From contig NZ_WASO01000001.1 of assembly GCF_009712605.1 (NCBI RefSeq), positions 186,001 through 250,000 of the forward strand: a stretch of 64,000 nucleotides of DNA, read 5' to 3'. Under the pieces are notes generated by a model. The model saw nothing but the letters and a program-made list of their open reading frames with translations. It was not told the origin of the DNA and searched no databases. This document shows positions 10,201-18,835 of this stretch, piece by piece. A program made the translations under genes and the position numbers. Every line of letters begins with the position of its first letter. Within the stretch, counting starts at the first letter, position 1. The stretch is from Paludibacter sp. (GTDB lineage: Bacteria > Bacteroidota > Bacteroidia > Bacteroidales > Paludibacteraceae).

Positions 10201-10484
10201 ACAAAGGTATGGAAAGCAACTGTGTGCTTCCTAAAACTTATGTGAAAGTGAGAGAAGTAACTCTGACATATGCAATGCCTAAAAAATGGTTTGCAAAAAC
10301 TCCCATTAAAGATGCTCAGATTAGTCTGATTGGAAGAAATCTTTTAATGTGGACTCCGGCTAAAAATAATTTTGTTGATCCCGACCAGTCAAATTATGGA
10401 AACGATGTTTCGTCTAACTTCGGTGAGTTCTCGTCAGCTCCAACAGTCCGTAATCTTGGCGCGTCATTAAAACTTAATTTCTAA
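7260..10484 (+). CDS. SusC/RagA family TonB-dependent outer-membrane receptor (unit 1)
   Basis: Outer-membrane beta-barrel transporter that, with its SusD partner, imports oligomers using TonB energy. The signal peptide ends at about Ala19/Gln20. A CarboxypepD_reg-like domain covers about 22-98, the EIVVTAMG segment typical of SusC proteins is at 100-107, and the plug follows with IVDGVPI (175-181) and ALYGSRAANG near 222. The barrel runs to the terminal aromatic residue (LKLNF). No STN domain is present, so coupling to an anti-sigma factor is unlikely. The ATG at 7260 (1074 aa) is preferred over the GTG at 7233 because the relatives at 13348 and 18836 start at the equivalent ATG. The substrate cannot be told from sequence. 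Confidence 0.93.
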   Translation: MRKLMMMLCLVISIGWAAAQTRVTGTVVSTDDGQPIIGASVVVKGTSSGTITDADGKFALTLPANAKVLVFSYVGMKTVELAAKPSMQVQMQSDSRQISEIVVTAMGISRSSKSLGYAASTVKADELNRATPVSVTNGLTGKVAGLNISNSGGTGTSEKVIIRGFTSFNNNQPLYIVDGVPIQNSFMGSATTNQAVDFGNQAGDINPDDVASVTVLKGASATALYGSRAANGVILITTKRGATDSKLQVSYTGTATVSNVLRVPQYQTMFGQGWPLLNQAGTYEPGLQENGSWGPVLDGMMRTWGAPLNSQGIYTPVTSGGVQRVKPFAYVKNNLRDFYEDGLELNNNISISAGNQNTSFVMTYNNVTSDGILPTNVDKYNRNTFSVRGDANFKKFHAKTDISYVRKDIRNVRGGQGGATGATTFQDLIQTPVDVPYLSMKNYNDPYNNTDNFYTAYAQNPYWIIANNQSVYQDDRVYGNVELSYDVASGLKAVGRLGGDFTNSRQRAWAAQMIPASTSWVLLNGKSSVPGNYEEYNVNLNQLDATFMLNADYSLWKNFRVTGTAGWNLNQRGTYYIDAYQGSIDVPNWYNLSNGTALPTTTSSRSNRRLVGLFAQGDISYKDWAFLGISARNDWSSTLPKGKNSFFYGGVNGSVILTDAIKSLQNTPISYLKLRAGVGQTGNDADVYLTNSKFVPTQIALGFGNLYTPLNGVSGLTLSNTIYNQNLKPEISTEVEFGMDLRMLQNRVGLDLAWYNKNTKNQIIPASISPESGFTTKVRNVGLINNQGIEARLYGTPLKSKDFEWEVGVTFAKNWSTVKELWDNVDRYLWTSAYDVYYVMLKGQAFGQFQVPKTLTVSDKTSPYYGKVIVNANGLPQVSSTEFTTIGSSTPDFTMGFTSTWKYKTLTLSVVLDYRQGGYFYSNTARMLDWNGNGTNTMFNARQPFLVPNSVKQLSSGGYAENDIPIMTTSVNNYWNYSTNNKGMESNCVLPKTYVKVREVTLTYAMPKKWFAKTPIKDAQISLIGRNLLMWTPAKNNFVDPDQSNYGNDVSSNFGEFSSAPTVRNLGASLKLNF

Positions 10485-10542
10485 CAGTATAAGAAGGGAT
10501 TGTTTATAAAGACTCCTTTCTGTAACATAAAAACAGATCAAT

Positions 10543-12102
10543 ATGAAAAAAATTATAAACTATTGCCTGGGGTTATTTTTGCTCGCCTTCGTGCTTTCGG
10601 CTTGCACAAATTATCTGGATATTAATAGTGATCCAAATTACCCGGCTTCAGCAAGCACACCTCTTTTGTTCTCATCCGGCACAACCTGGTCTGCTTCCAT
10701 TTTGGGTTGCGATATTCAATTGGTGGGAGCCTATTGGGCACAACACTATTCTCAAAACAATACTTCTCAACAGTACAATACTATTGATCAGTATAATTTG
10801 TCTAATAGTAGTACATATTTTACACGCTACTGGGCTTCTATCTATACGGGAGCATTACCGGATCTTAAACTTGTGATATCACAATCAGAAGCTGCCGGCA
10901 CATGGAATTATTGGGTGGCTGCGAAAGTAATGACTGCGTTTGATTTTAATATGTTGGTTAGTCTTTTTGAGAAAATTCCTTTTACCGATGCACTGAAGGG
11001 AAGTGACAATTTGACTCCGGCTTATGATGAAAGTAAAGCTGTTGATGCTGGTATTATTGCGCTGTTAGATGCTGCTATCGCAAAGAAAACTGATGCTGCA
11101 GCACAAGTGAGTATGGGCTCAAAAGATATGGTTTTTGCCGGCAATATTACAAAATGGGTTCAGTTTGCAAAAACTTTGAAGCTGAAAATTTTGATGCGTG
11201 ATTTTACTACTAATCAGGCAGCAATTCAGGCTTTGCTTACAGAAGGGGACTTATTAGCATCGGATGCAAAAATGACAAATTTCACTGATCAGGAAAATAA
11301 ATCGAACCCTCTGTTTGAAAATGACCGTCGTAAGTTGAATACTACCACCAATATCCGTGCTAGTGCTACCTTGGTTCAGTTCTTAAAAGCAAATAATGAC
11401 CCGCGTATTGCAGCATTTGCGGAGCCTACCACGCAAATGTTTCAGGTTGGTGCAACTGCAGCAGCGGATAAAATCATAGATGTTCCGGCAGATCAGAAAC
11501 CTTATTACAGAGGTTTGGACCAGGGAACTTATGGGATTACAACATTTAGCTCAAATGTCTTTCCCACATCTGTTCATTCGAGAGCAGTGTTGGCCGCGAC
11601 AGACCCGGTTTATTTTATGTCAGCAGCAGAAAGTTATTTCCTTCAAGCTGAAGCCTGGGCACGAATTGGAGATTCCGGTAAAGCTAAAACGGCTTATGAG
11701 ACTGCTGTAAAAGCAGCTTTCTCTCGCTGGGGTTATGATGCAACAACATTTCTGGCTGCAGGTGGTGCTTATGCATTTGATGCAACATCCTCGGATACAA
11801 TGTTGAAATGTATTATGATGCAAAAGTGGGTTTCATCTGCTCGTACCGACTCTTGGAATGCTTTCTTTGATATTTGCCGTACCGGTATTCCTGCTTTAGG
11901 AACCCAATCTGTAACTGACCAGTCAAGAATAGCTGTGATTAATTCAAGCTATGTGACAGGAACTTTGGCTCCTTCTATTGGTTCTGTGCTGTTATCAGGG
12001 CAATACCCGCATAGATTCCTGTATCCCAAGACATCTTCTGATTATAATCCAAACACTCCGACTGTACTTCCGCTTTATCAAAAGATGTGGTGGCACAAGT
12101 AA
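10543..12102 (+). CDS. SusD/RagB-like surface lipoprotein (unit 1)
   Basis: Substrate-capturing lid of the SusCD transporter, anchored on the cell surface by lipid. The lipobox ends at Cys21 (VLSAC), followed by NYLDINSDPN, a common start in the SusD-like_2 branch. The 519-residue protein is rich in helices, with the usual FLQAEAWARIG segment in the C-terminal half and conserved late aromatics (QKMWW). The gene starts 58 bases after its SusC partner and is followed closely by a small lipoprotein gene, which indicates one transcript. Confidence 0.9.
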   Translation: MKKIINYCLGLFLLAFVLSACTNYLDINSDPNYPASASTPLLFSSGTTWSASILGCDIQLVGAYWAQHYSQNNTSQQYNTIDQYNLSNSSTYFTRYWASIYTGALPDLKLVISQSEAAGTWNYWVAAKVMTAFDFNMLVSLFEKIPFTDALKGSDNLTPAYDESKAVDAGIIALLDAAIAKKTDAAAQVSMGSKDMVFAGNITKWVQFAKTLKLKILMRDFTTNQAAIQALLTEGDLLASDAKMTNFTDQENKSNPLFENDRRKLNTTTNIRASATLVQFLKANNDPRIAAFAEPTTQMFQVGATAAADKIIDVPADQKPYYRGLDQGTYGITTFSSNVFPTSVHSRAVLAATDPVYFMSAAESYFLQAEAWARIGDSGKAKTAYETAVKAAFSRWGYDATTFLAAGGAYAFDATSSDTMLKCIMMQKWVSSARTDSWNAFFDICRTGIPALGTQSVTDQSRIAVINSSYVTGTLAPSIGSVLLSGQYPHRFLYPKTSSDYNPNTPTVLPLYQKMWWHK

Positions 12103-12130
12103 GATATGAAATAATAATTTGTCAAAAAAT

Positions 12131-12697
12131 ATGCGTATGAAATCAATAATAAGATCATTAATTTTACTTTGTGTTTTCGCTGCTACGTTTGTGAGCTGCG
12201 AAACATATTCGGATCCCAAAGTGGATTATTCGCCAATTTATCCTTTGTCGGGAGAATGGAGAGTACGGATTAGAAATACAAATGCAGATACTTTGGTAAG
12301 CAAAACTGCCATGTATACATTGGGTACTTATAATACCTCCGATAATTCGACTACTCAAATGTGGTTGAGGGCTACATCAAGCATACCAACATTTAGTCCT
12401 TCTTCATCAGTTGTAAAGACATTGAAATCAAAAATTTCTTGTGATGTTTCTGGTTTGTCTTTTTCAACAACCGGGATTGTTCAGAACTTGAATGTAACAA
12501 CAAATGCTGTTGTTGATACGATTACCATTACCGAAGGGAAAGTCACTCTTAATTCTGTTACTATGCCTTCTGGTGTTATGAGCGATCGTATATCCTTTAA
12601 GCTTAAAAAGTCAAAATCTCCGGGTGTTACATACCTTATAGATGGTTACAGAAGAACCCGTTGGAATGAAGATGAAACGTTTATTACATTTAAGTAA
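12131..12697 (+). CDS. small lipoprotein, possible lipid-binding (PF12888-like) family
   Basis: Predicted 188-residue lipoprotein with its lipobox at Cys23 (FVSC). The body is almost all beta strand, with PLSGEWRVRI near the start and repeated short polar strands; no enzyme motif is visible. The GEW start and the size resemble the Bacteroides 'lipid-binding putative hydrolase' family often found beside SusCD genes. That assignment is from memory of the family pattern and is moderate only. It is the last gene of unit 1, 28 bases after the SusD stop and just before a terminator. The TTG at 12119 is a less likely start. Confidence 0.6.
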   Translation: MRMKSIIRSLILLCVFAATFVSCETYSDPKVDYSPIYPLSGEWRVRIRNTNADTLVSKTAMYTLGTYNTSDNSTTQMWLRATSSIPTFSPSSSVVKTLKSKISCDVSGLSFSTTGIVQNLNVTTNAVVDTITITEGKVTLNSVTMPSGVMSDRISFKLKKSKSPGVTYLIDGYRRTRWNEDETFITFK

Positions 12698-12721
12698 TAA
12701 GTTAATTTGAATCACCTTGCT

Positions 12722-12750
12722 AAAAGGCCTCCTTGTGAGGCCTTTTTTTT
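12722..12750 (+). terminator. Rho-independent terminator of unit 1
   Basis: AAAAGGCCTC (12722-12731) pairs with GAGGCCTTTT (12737-12746), followed by more T. Confidence 0.9.
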
Positions 12751-13179
12751 GTACCATGTAACAATAAGGTTATGAGACAATTTACTTCGTAATGCAAAAA
12801 TGACTCTTTACTTCTGATAGAATTGTCTCTTGTCTTAAATTTTAAATTCCATTTCGGGTAATATGGAGTAAAACTATGAAATTGTATCTAAAATAGGGTG
12901 TTATTGCATGCTATTTGATACGTATGTAGGCGTATTGTGTCAATTTATAATGAATCACACATTTGTTATATATGATTAAATGTATTTTGAGTTGTGCTGT
13001 TAATTTAATAATCGCTTCTTTTTCTTAATATTGCTATTAATTAAGTATATAAATACAATAATACTATACTATTTTTGTGTATGTAAGGATTTGTACTTCA
13101 AATAAATGCTTTATATTTTAATTGTATATGCTTACATATTGGAATGTGTGAAATAAAATACACATTCATAATGCCATAA

Positions 13180-13209
13180 TTAAGTATAAAGATGCAGTAA
13201 ATATTACAT
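13180..13209 (+). promoter_or_regulatory. element shared by the unit 2 and unit 3 upstream regions
   Basis: Matches 18669-18698 at 26 of 30 positions; the last 18 bases differ at one position. In both places the element ends 71 bases before the first base of the -7 box, while the flanking sequence is not alike. It may be a regulator site; function is inferred. Confidence 0.45.
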
Positions 13210-13255
13210 AGTGATTGTTTTTGTCAATAAAAAATAACAAATTGCAACTGTTTTG

Positions 13256-13287
13256 TTTGTATGAGAAAAAAGATGGGTTTATCTTTG
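13256..13287 (+). promoter_or_regulatory. promoter of SusC/SusD unit 2
   Basis: TTTG (13256-13259), 20 bases, then TATCTTTG (13280-13287). Confidence 0.65.
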
Positions 13288-13347
13288 CACGTTTTTTAAT
13301 AGTTACAAGTATAAACTAATCGCGTTTTTTAACAGAAAGTGAATCCT

Positions 13348-16300
13348 ATGAGAAAAACAATTACGCTGCTATGCCTGTTGATAGGTATTAGTTGGGCTTC
13401 GGCTCAAACAAAAATCTCGGGAACGGTGGTCTCTGCTGATGATGGCCAACCGGTTATTGGGGCTACAGTATTAGTAAAAGGAACCAGCAACGGCACAATT
13501 ACTGATACGGATGGTAAGTTTTCAATTTCCCTTCCTACTCATGGAAAAACATTAATTTTTTCATACGTAGGGATGGTGAGTGTCGAAAAAGAAGCAAAAC
13601 AAGGAATGCAAGTGACAATGAAATCTGATGCAAAACAGATTAATGAAGTAGTTGTAACAGCATTCGGTATTAAAAAAGAACAAAAAGCCCTGGGATATGC
13701 AGCTCAGGATGTTAAAGGTTCCGATTTGGAAAGAGCAGGTAGCACCGGATTATCAAGTGCGCTTGATGGCAAGGTTTCCGGGGTTACTGTAACTCCTTCA
13801 AGTGGGATGCCGGGAGCTTCGTCACAGATAACGATTCGTGGTGCACGTTCATTCTCAGGTGATAATACTCCTCTTTATGTCATTGATGGTATGCCTGTCT
13901 CTTCGTCATCGGATATATCGACAGGAAATAGTGTGACAGGAGCTGACTACTCGAATCGCGGGATGGATATTGATCCAAGCGATATCGAAAGTCTGACTGT
14001 ATTGAAAGGACAGGCCGCTTCCGCACTTTACGGTATACGCGCATCTAATGGTGTGATTGTGATTACAACTAAAAGTGGTAAGAATCTTGCTAAAGGTAAA
14101 CCTGTTATTACTTTCTCTACAAACAATAGTGTGGATGTGATTGCCCGTTATCCACAGCTTCAGACTGTTTATGCTCAGGGCTCTAACGGCTTGTATTCAC
14201 CAACCGCTTCTACTTCATGGGGCCCGAAAATTGCTGATTTGCCTAAGGATCCGAATTATGGCGGAGAAACTGCCAACAAATATACAAGCAATGGTGTTGA
14301 TGCTCACCCCGGAATGTATTATGTTCCTCAACGTGCTAATGCAGGGTTGGATCCATGGGTAAAACCTCAGGTATACAATAATGTGAAAGATTTCTTCCGT
14401 GAAGGTTATACAACAAGCAACTCGGTGAACATAAGTCAGGCATTGGATAAAACTACATATTCATTCTCTCTGTCAGGAACAAAACAATCAGGTATTGTAC
14501 CAAGCACAGGTATGACCCGTTTTGCTTCAAAAGCTACTGCAGAAACCAAACTGGATGAACACTGGAAAACAGGCTTTACGGCCAACTACACCCAAAACCA
14601 TATCGATAAATCCACATCAGCTAATGATGGTATCGTGGCTACTGTGTATCCTGCACCAGCCTCTTATGACTTGAAAGGTATTCCTTATTTTTATGCAGGC
14701 AATCCGTACAAAGAAAATACATACCGTTCAACTGCCGGTTTTGATGCCGCTTACTGGTCTACCGACAGAAGCAATAACAGTTTCACAGAAGGGACAAACC
14801 GCTTCTTTGGGAATGGTTTTATTGATTACAACACCGCGTTCGGTACTAAAAACCAAACATTGGATGTGAAATATCAAATCGGAGCCGATTCATACAGTAC
14901 TCTTTATGAAACAATCTGGGGTTATGGCCACCAGGGCGGAATGGGTTCTGCGGAAGATCAGACATATAAAAAGACGACCATCAACTCATTGTTGACAGCA
15001 AATTATACCTATAAACTTAACGAAGCATGGGACTTTGCTGCATTGCTTGGTAATGAAATCAATGATGTAAAAACAAAATATCTGGACGCTACCGGACAAA
15101 CATTCAATTTTCCGGGCTGGAACAATCTGAACAACACTGTTACCAAGAACAATTTTATGTCTCAGTTGGGAAATCGTACGGTTGGTTTCTTTGCTAATCT
15201 TTCTGCAACATGGAAGAATATGCTTTATTTGAATGCTACCGGTCGTAAAGACTATGTTTCATCAATGCCAAGAGGTAATCGTTCATTCTTTTATCCTTCG
15301 GTTTCTGCCGGCTTTATCCTGTCAGAACTCGATGCATTCAGAAATAATTCGGTGTTGAGTTATGCTAAACTGAGAGCTTCATATGCGGAAGTCGGTCAGG
15401 CGGGCACCTATACTCAAAATTACTATTCAGTACCTGTTTATAGCGGAGGTTATTGGGGTGGAACACCTATTGTATATCCTGTTAATAGTATAAATGCATT
15501 CACTCCCTATACAGTGGTGTATGACCCAAAATTGAAACCGCAGAATACAATCTCGTATGAAGGTGGTGTGGATTTCAAATTCTTCCATAATCTGATTGGT
15601 TTAAGCTATACATATTCAAGACAAAATGTTAAAGACCAAATCTTTAATGTGCCATTGTCCGGATCAACCGGTTCAAGCGAATATGTGACAAACGGTGGTA
15701 AAATTCATACAAATACACATGAGGTGAACCTGTCAGTACATCCGATACAAAAGAAAAATACGGACTGGACTATTGCTTTCAACTGGACTAAAATGGACAA
15801 CTATGTTGATGCTTTGGCTCCCGGCGTAGGTAGTATCTTCCTTGGAGGTTTTGAAACTCCTCAGGTAAGAGCTCAGATTGGTGAAAAATTCCCCGTAATT
15901 TACGGTTCAAGCTATCAGCGTGATGCTAAAGGAAATTTAGTGGTAGGTAGCGATGGTTTGCCAATTGCAGGTCCTATGCAGGTTATTGGTCGTGTGGCTC
16001 CTGATTTTCAACTTGACATGAACACATCTTTAAGATTGTGGAAGTGTACTATCAGTGCAGTTTTAAGCTGGAAACAAGGTGGACAAATGTATGGTGGCAC
16101 AAACGGACTGTTGAACTATTATGGAGTAAGCAAAGAAACGCTTAACCGTGACGCAAAAATAGTTGTTCCGGGTGTTTATGAAGATGGAACTCCTAACACA
16201 ACACAGGTTGCTTTGCAAAAGTATTATTCGGCCATTAATGGTATTGACGAATCATCAATTTACAATACTTCCTTTGTGAAGTTGCGTGAAATCTCTCTGA

Positions 16301-16494
16301 ATTATCCATTACTAAAATCGGGATCAACCAATTTGGATCTGACTCTTTTTGCCCGTAACATTCTCATCTGGACAGAATATCCGAACTTAGATCCTGAATC
16401 ATCTCAGGGGAATACAAATATGGCTGGCGCGTTTGAACGTTTCTCGTTGCCTCAAACGTCAAGCTTCGGATTGGGTCTGAATTTTAAATTCTAA
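13348..16494 (+). CDS. SusC/RagA family TonB-dependent receptor (unit 2)
   Basis: Outer-membrane SusC-type barrel of 1048 residues from the ATG at 13348 (a GTG nine bases earlier is possible). The signal peptide ends at about Ala19/Gln20. The CarboxypepD_reg-like domain begins TKISGTVVSADDGQ and is followed by EVVVTAFGIKKEQKALGYAA, the plug (YVIDGMPV, SALYGIRASNG) and a barrel ending in GLNFKF. No STN domain. Signal peptide and first domain are nearly the same as in unit 3, but plug and barrel diverge, so the two units probably take different substrates. The SusD gene follows after 18 bases. Confidence 0.93.
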   Translation: MRKTITLLCLLIGISWASAQTKISGTVVSADDGQPVIGATVLVKGTSNGTITDTDGKFSISLPTHGKTLIFSYVGMVSVEKEAKQGMQVTMKSDAKQINEVVVTAFGIKKEQKALGYAAQDVKGSDLERAGSTGLSSALDGKVSGVTVTPSSGMPGASSQITIRGARSFSGDNTPLYVIDGMPVSSSSDISTGNSVTGADYSNRGMDIDPSDIESLTVLKGQAASALYGIRASNGVIVITTKSGKNLAKGKPVITFSTNNSVDVIARYPQLQTVYAQGSNGLYSPTASTSWGPKIADLPKDPNYGGETANKYTSNGVDAHPGMYYVPQRANAGLDPWVKPQVYNNVKDFFREGYTTSNSVNISQALDKTTYSFSLSGTKQSGIVPSTGMTRFASKATAETKLDEHWKTGFTANYTQNHIDKSTSANDGIVATVYPAPASYDLKGIPYFYAGNPYKENTYRSTAGFDAAYWSTDRSNNSFTEGTNRFFGNGFIDYNTAFGTKNQTLDVKYQIGADSYSTLYETIWGYGHQGGMGSAEDQTYKKTTINSLLTANYTYKLNEAWDFAALLGNEINDVKTKYLDATGQTFNFPGWNNLNNTVTKNNFMSQLGNRTVGFFANLSATWKNMLYLNATGRKDYVSSMPRGNRSFFYPSVSAGFILSELDAFRNNSVLSYAKLRASYAEVGQAGTYTQNYYSVPVYSGGYWGGTPIVYPVNSINAFTPYTVVYDPKLKPQNTISYEGGVDFKFFHNLIGLSYTYSRQNVKDQIFNVPLSGSTGSSEYVTNGGKIHTNTHEVNLSVHPIQKKNTDWTIAFNWTKMDNYVDALAPGVGSIFLGGFETPQVRAQIGEKFPVIYGSSYQRDAKGNLVVGSDGLPIAGPMQVIGRVAPDFQLDMNTSLRLWKCTISAVLSWKQGGQMYGGTNGLLNYYGVSKETLNRDAKIVVPGVYEDGTPNTTQVALQKYYSAINGIDESSIYNTSFVKLREISLNYPLLKSGSTNLDLTLFARNILIWTEYPNLDPESSQGNTNMAGAFERFSLPQTSSFGLGLNFKF

Positions 16495-16512
16495 TTGTAA
16501 AATTGACACAAT

Positions 16513-18060
16513 ATGAAAACTAAAATAAATATATCAAAATGGGCATTTCTGGCCCTGGGAATATTATTCTTGTCGTCTTGTTCAGAAGATGTGATGGATA
16601 AGGTTAATGAGAATAAGGATAATGCGAAAGATGTAACGTCGAAATTTATTATTACTGATATTGAAACATCTACTGCATTTAATATTGTAGGATCCGATCT
16701 TTCATTTTATGCCTCTGTGTATATGGAACATGAAGTTGGAACCTATAATCAGATGTGGGATGCAGAAACCCGTAATACACAGCCAACCTCAGCATCTACC
16801 TATGATAATTCATGGAAGGCTATTTATCAAAACCTGAAAAATGCTAAGACTGTAATTGCGAAATGTTCTACGGGTGGAGTTGAGGTAGGAAACCAGATTA
16901 CAAAAGGTGTAGCAGAAGTATTGGCCGCTTACAATCTTGCTGTTTTGACAGACTTATTTGGTGATGTGCCATGGAGTCAGGCTTGTGACCTAGCTATTCT
17001 TCAGCCTACTGTTGATAAGCAAAAAGATGTTTATACTGCTGTTTTTGCATATCTTAATGCTGCGATCACAGATTTGGCAGGTAAAGATGCTGCTTTCTCA
17101 GGTTCTTTGGGAGGTCAGGATTTGATTTTTGGTGGAAGCGCTAAAGCATGGACTAAATTTGCGTATGGTCTGAAAGCTCGTTATACGATGCACCTGCTTT
17201 ATAGAAGCACAGACAAAACAACCGATCTGAATAACATCATCACTTGGGCTGATAAGTCATTTACATCAGCTGATGAAGATGCGAAATATGCAGTTTATCA
17301 GGGACAAGGTACAGCTGCCGCAAGCCCGTTCGCACAATTTTACTATGACCGTGATTACTTTTCTGTAAGTCAAAGCTTCTTGGATAAGTTAACTGCGAGA
17401 AATGACCCTCGTGCTAATGTTTTGTTTATGGATGCTAGCTGGAATTTGCGAACAAACCCGGCAAAAATTTATGCTGCTCCAAATGGAACTGCTGATGAAG
17501 CGATGGACTCATACGACCTTTCTGTATATAGTGTTGCATTTAAGATGCCAACTAATTTGTTGAGTTACCATGAATTACAATTCTTAAAGGCAGAAGCTTA
17601 TGCAAGACTTAATGACAATACAAATGCATGGGCAGCATTGCAGGAAGCTATCTCAAGTTGTATTTCTACAAAGATTACAACTTTAGTTGATGATGTAAAT
17701 ACAGAGCAGGATCTTGGTGCAACAGCTATCTCTGATACTCAGATCCAAACATATCTTACTTCTAAAGTAAAACCTTTGTTTGATGCCAATCCTCTTCAGG
17801 AAATTATGGTTCAAAAATATCTTGGATTTTATGGCGGTGAAGGAGAAGCTCTCGAATGTTATAATGACTATCGTAGACTTCAGGCTTTTGGACAACAGTC
17901 ATTTATTCCTCTCAGCAATCCTAAGAATAGCAGCAAATTTCCTTTGCGCTATGGATATGGAACTTCTGATGTAACAGCTAACCCGAATGTTGAAACATTA
18001 TATGGTAATGGACAATATGTCTATTCCGAAAAAGTTTGGTGGGCAGGTGGAAGCCGTTAA
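16513..18060 (+). CDS. SusD/RagB-like surface lipoprotein (unit 2)
   Basis: Lipid-anchored substrate-binding partner of the preceding SusC. The lipobox is LSSC with Cys23. The mature part starts with an acidic, Asn-rich linker (SEDVMDKVNENKDN), then the helical SusD-like_2 body with TDLFGDVPWSQA near residue 150 and ELQFLKAEAYARL in the C-terminal half. Length is 515 aa. It is separated from its SusC by 18 bases and followed by a strong terminator, so unit 2 contains only these two genes. Confidence 0.9.
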   Translation: MKTKINISKWAFLALGILFLSSCSEDVMDKVNENKDNAKDVTSKFIITDIETSTAFNIVGSDLSFYASVYMEHEVGTYNQMWDAETRNTQPTSASTYDNSWKAIYQNLKNAKTVIAKCSTGGVEVGNQITKGVAEVLAAYNLAVLTDLFGDVPWSQACDLAILQPTVDKQKDVYTAVFAYLNAAITDLAGKDAAFSGSLGGQDLIFGGSAKAWTKFAYGLKARYTMHLLYRSTDKTTDLNNIITWADKSFTSADEDAKYAVYQGQGTAAASPFAQFYYDRDYFSVSQSFLDKLTARNDPRANVLFMDASWNLRTNPAKIYAAPNGTADEAMDSYDLSVYSVAFKMPTNLLSYHELQFLKAEAYARLNDNTNAWAALQEAISSCISTKITTLVDDVNTEQDLGATAISDTQIQTYLTSKVKPLFDANPLQEIMVQKYLGFYGGEGEALECYNDYRRLQAFGQQSFIPLSNPKNSSKFPLRYGYGTSDVTANPNVETLYGNGQYVYSEKVWWAGGSR

Positions 18061-18083
18061 TTAGGATAAAATATTAATTTGTT

Positions 18084-18117
18084 AAAGCAGTTAGTAGAGC
18101 TACTAACTGCTTTTTTT
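18084..18117 (+). terminator. Rho-independent terminator of unit 2
   Basis: AAAGCAGTTAGTA (from 18084) pairs with TACTAACTGCTTT around a short GAGC loop and ends in a seven-T run. Confidence 0.9.
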
Positions 18118-18668
18118 ATGTCGTTTTGTAAGGTGCCATACTTGTGGTATCAAAATACCATTTGCATGGGATTTAGCCAAATTTTATTATTGTCAACTTT
18201 GTGCGTAAGAACTACGCTGATATTGAAGGAATTTGCCGGTTTAAATATCTTCCTTTTAGCGTTTGCTTTTAATCACATTCGGGTGATTGAATAATAATAT
18301 GACAGAAATAGGACATATTATAAATAATTAGCATATAGCTACGGTAATTTAAAATTCAATTAATCCCTGTTTTGATAAATAAAGTGCTTTAAGTTTTGAT
18401 TTACAATTATATACGTTTGATATTTTTTGGCGTTTCTATCTATGTTAAAATTGTATTACTGTATGTTGATTGTATAATTATTTATGCTGCTGAATATCAG
18501 GTGTTATCATACTTGTCTGTGGATTAATGTTTTATTGCTATGTAATGAGTTCATTTCTTTATAAACATGATTCAAATATCTGTAAAATAGCACATTATGT
18601 GTGTATTTGACAATTTGGGCTTTCATATTTGTACTTGTGGTAACTAAAATCGTCTTTTTGTGTTCTAA

Positions 18669-18698
18669 TTACGTATAACAATGCAATAAATATTACAT
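18669..18698 (+). promoter_or_regulatory. second copy of the unit 2/unit 3 shared element
   Basis: 26 of 30 positions match 13180-13209, and the distance to the -7 box is also 71 bases. Confidence 0.45.
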
Positions 18699-18744
18699 TT
18701 TGGAAATATATATAGGGTAAGTATGACAATATGAAAATATTAAA

Positions 18745-18776
18745 TTTGGAAATAAAAATGCATTATTATACCTTTG
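18745..18776 (+). promoter_or_regulatory. promoter of SusC/SusD unit 3
   Basis: TTTG (18745-18748), 20 bases, then TACCTTTG (18769-18776). Confidence 0.65.
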
Positions 18777-18835
18777 TTGCGTTTTTCAGAATAAAAAGAA
18801 CGAAAAAGAGTGAATTTTAACAAAAAGTGAAACCT

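Larger units (their letters stand above)
12751..13347. other. AT-rich regulatory region before unit 2
   Basis: No gene is visible. It holds a perfect 8-base inverted repeat (GAATGTGT 13142-13149 and ACACATTC 13160-13167), a 30-base element shared with unit 3 (13180-13209) and the promoter at 13256-13287. Confidence 0.6.
18118..18835. other. AT-rich regulatory region before unit 3
   Basis: About 700 bases without a convincing gene. A short open frame at 18079-18294 overlaps the terminator and resembles nothing known. The region holds a small palindrome CACATTATGTG (18591-18601), the second copy of the shared element (18669-18698) and the promoter at 18745-18776. Confidence 0.6.

Noticed and set aside
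18079-18294. Seventy-one-codon frame after unit 2
   Set aside because: It begins inside the terminator of unit 2 and has no family features.
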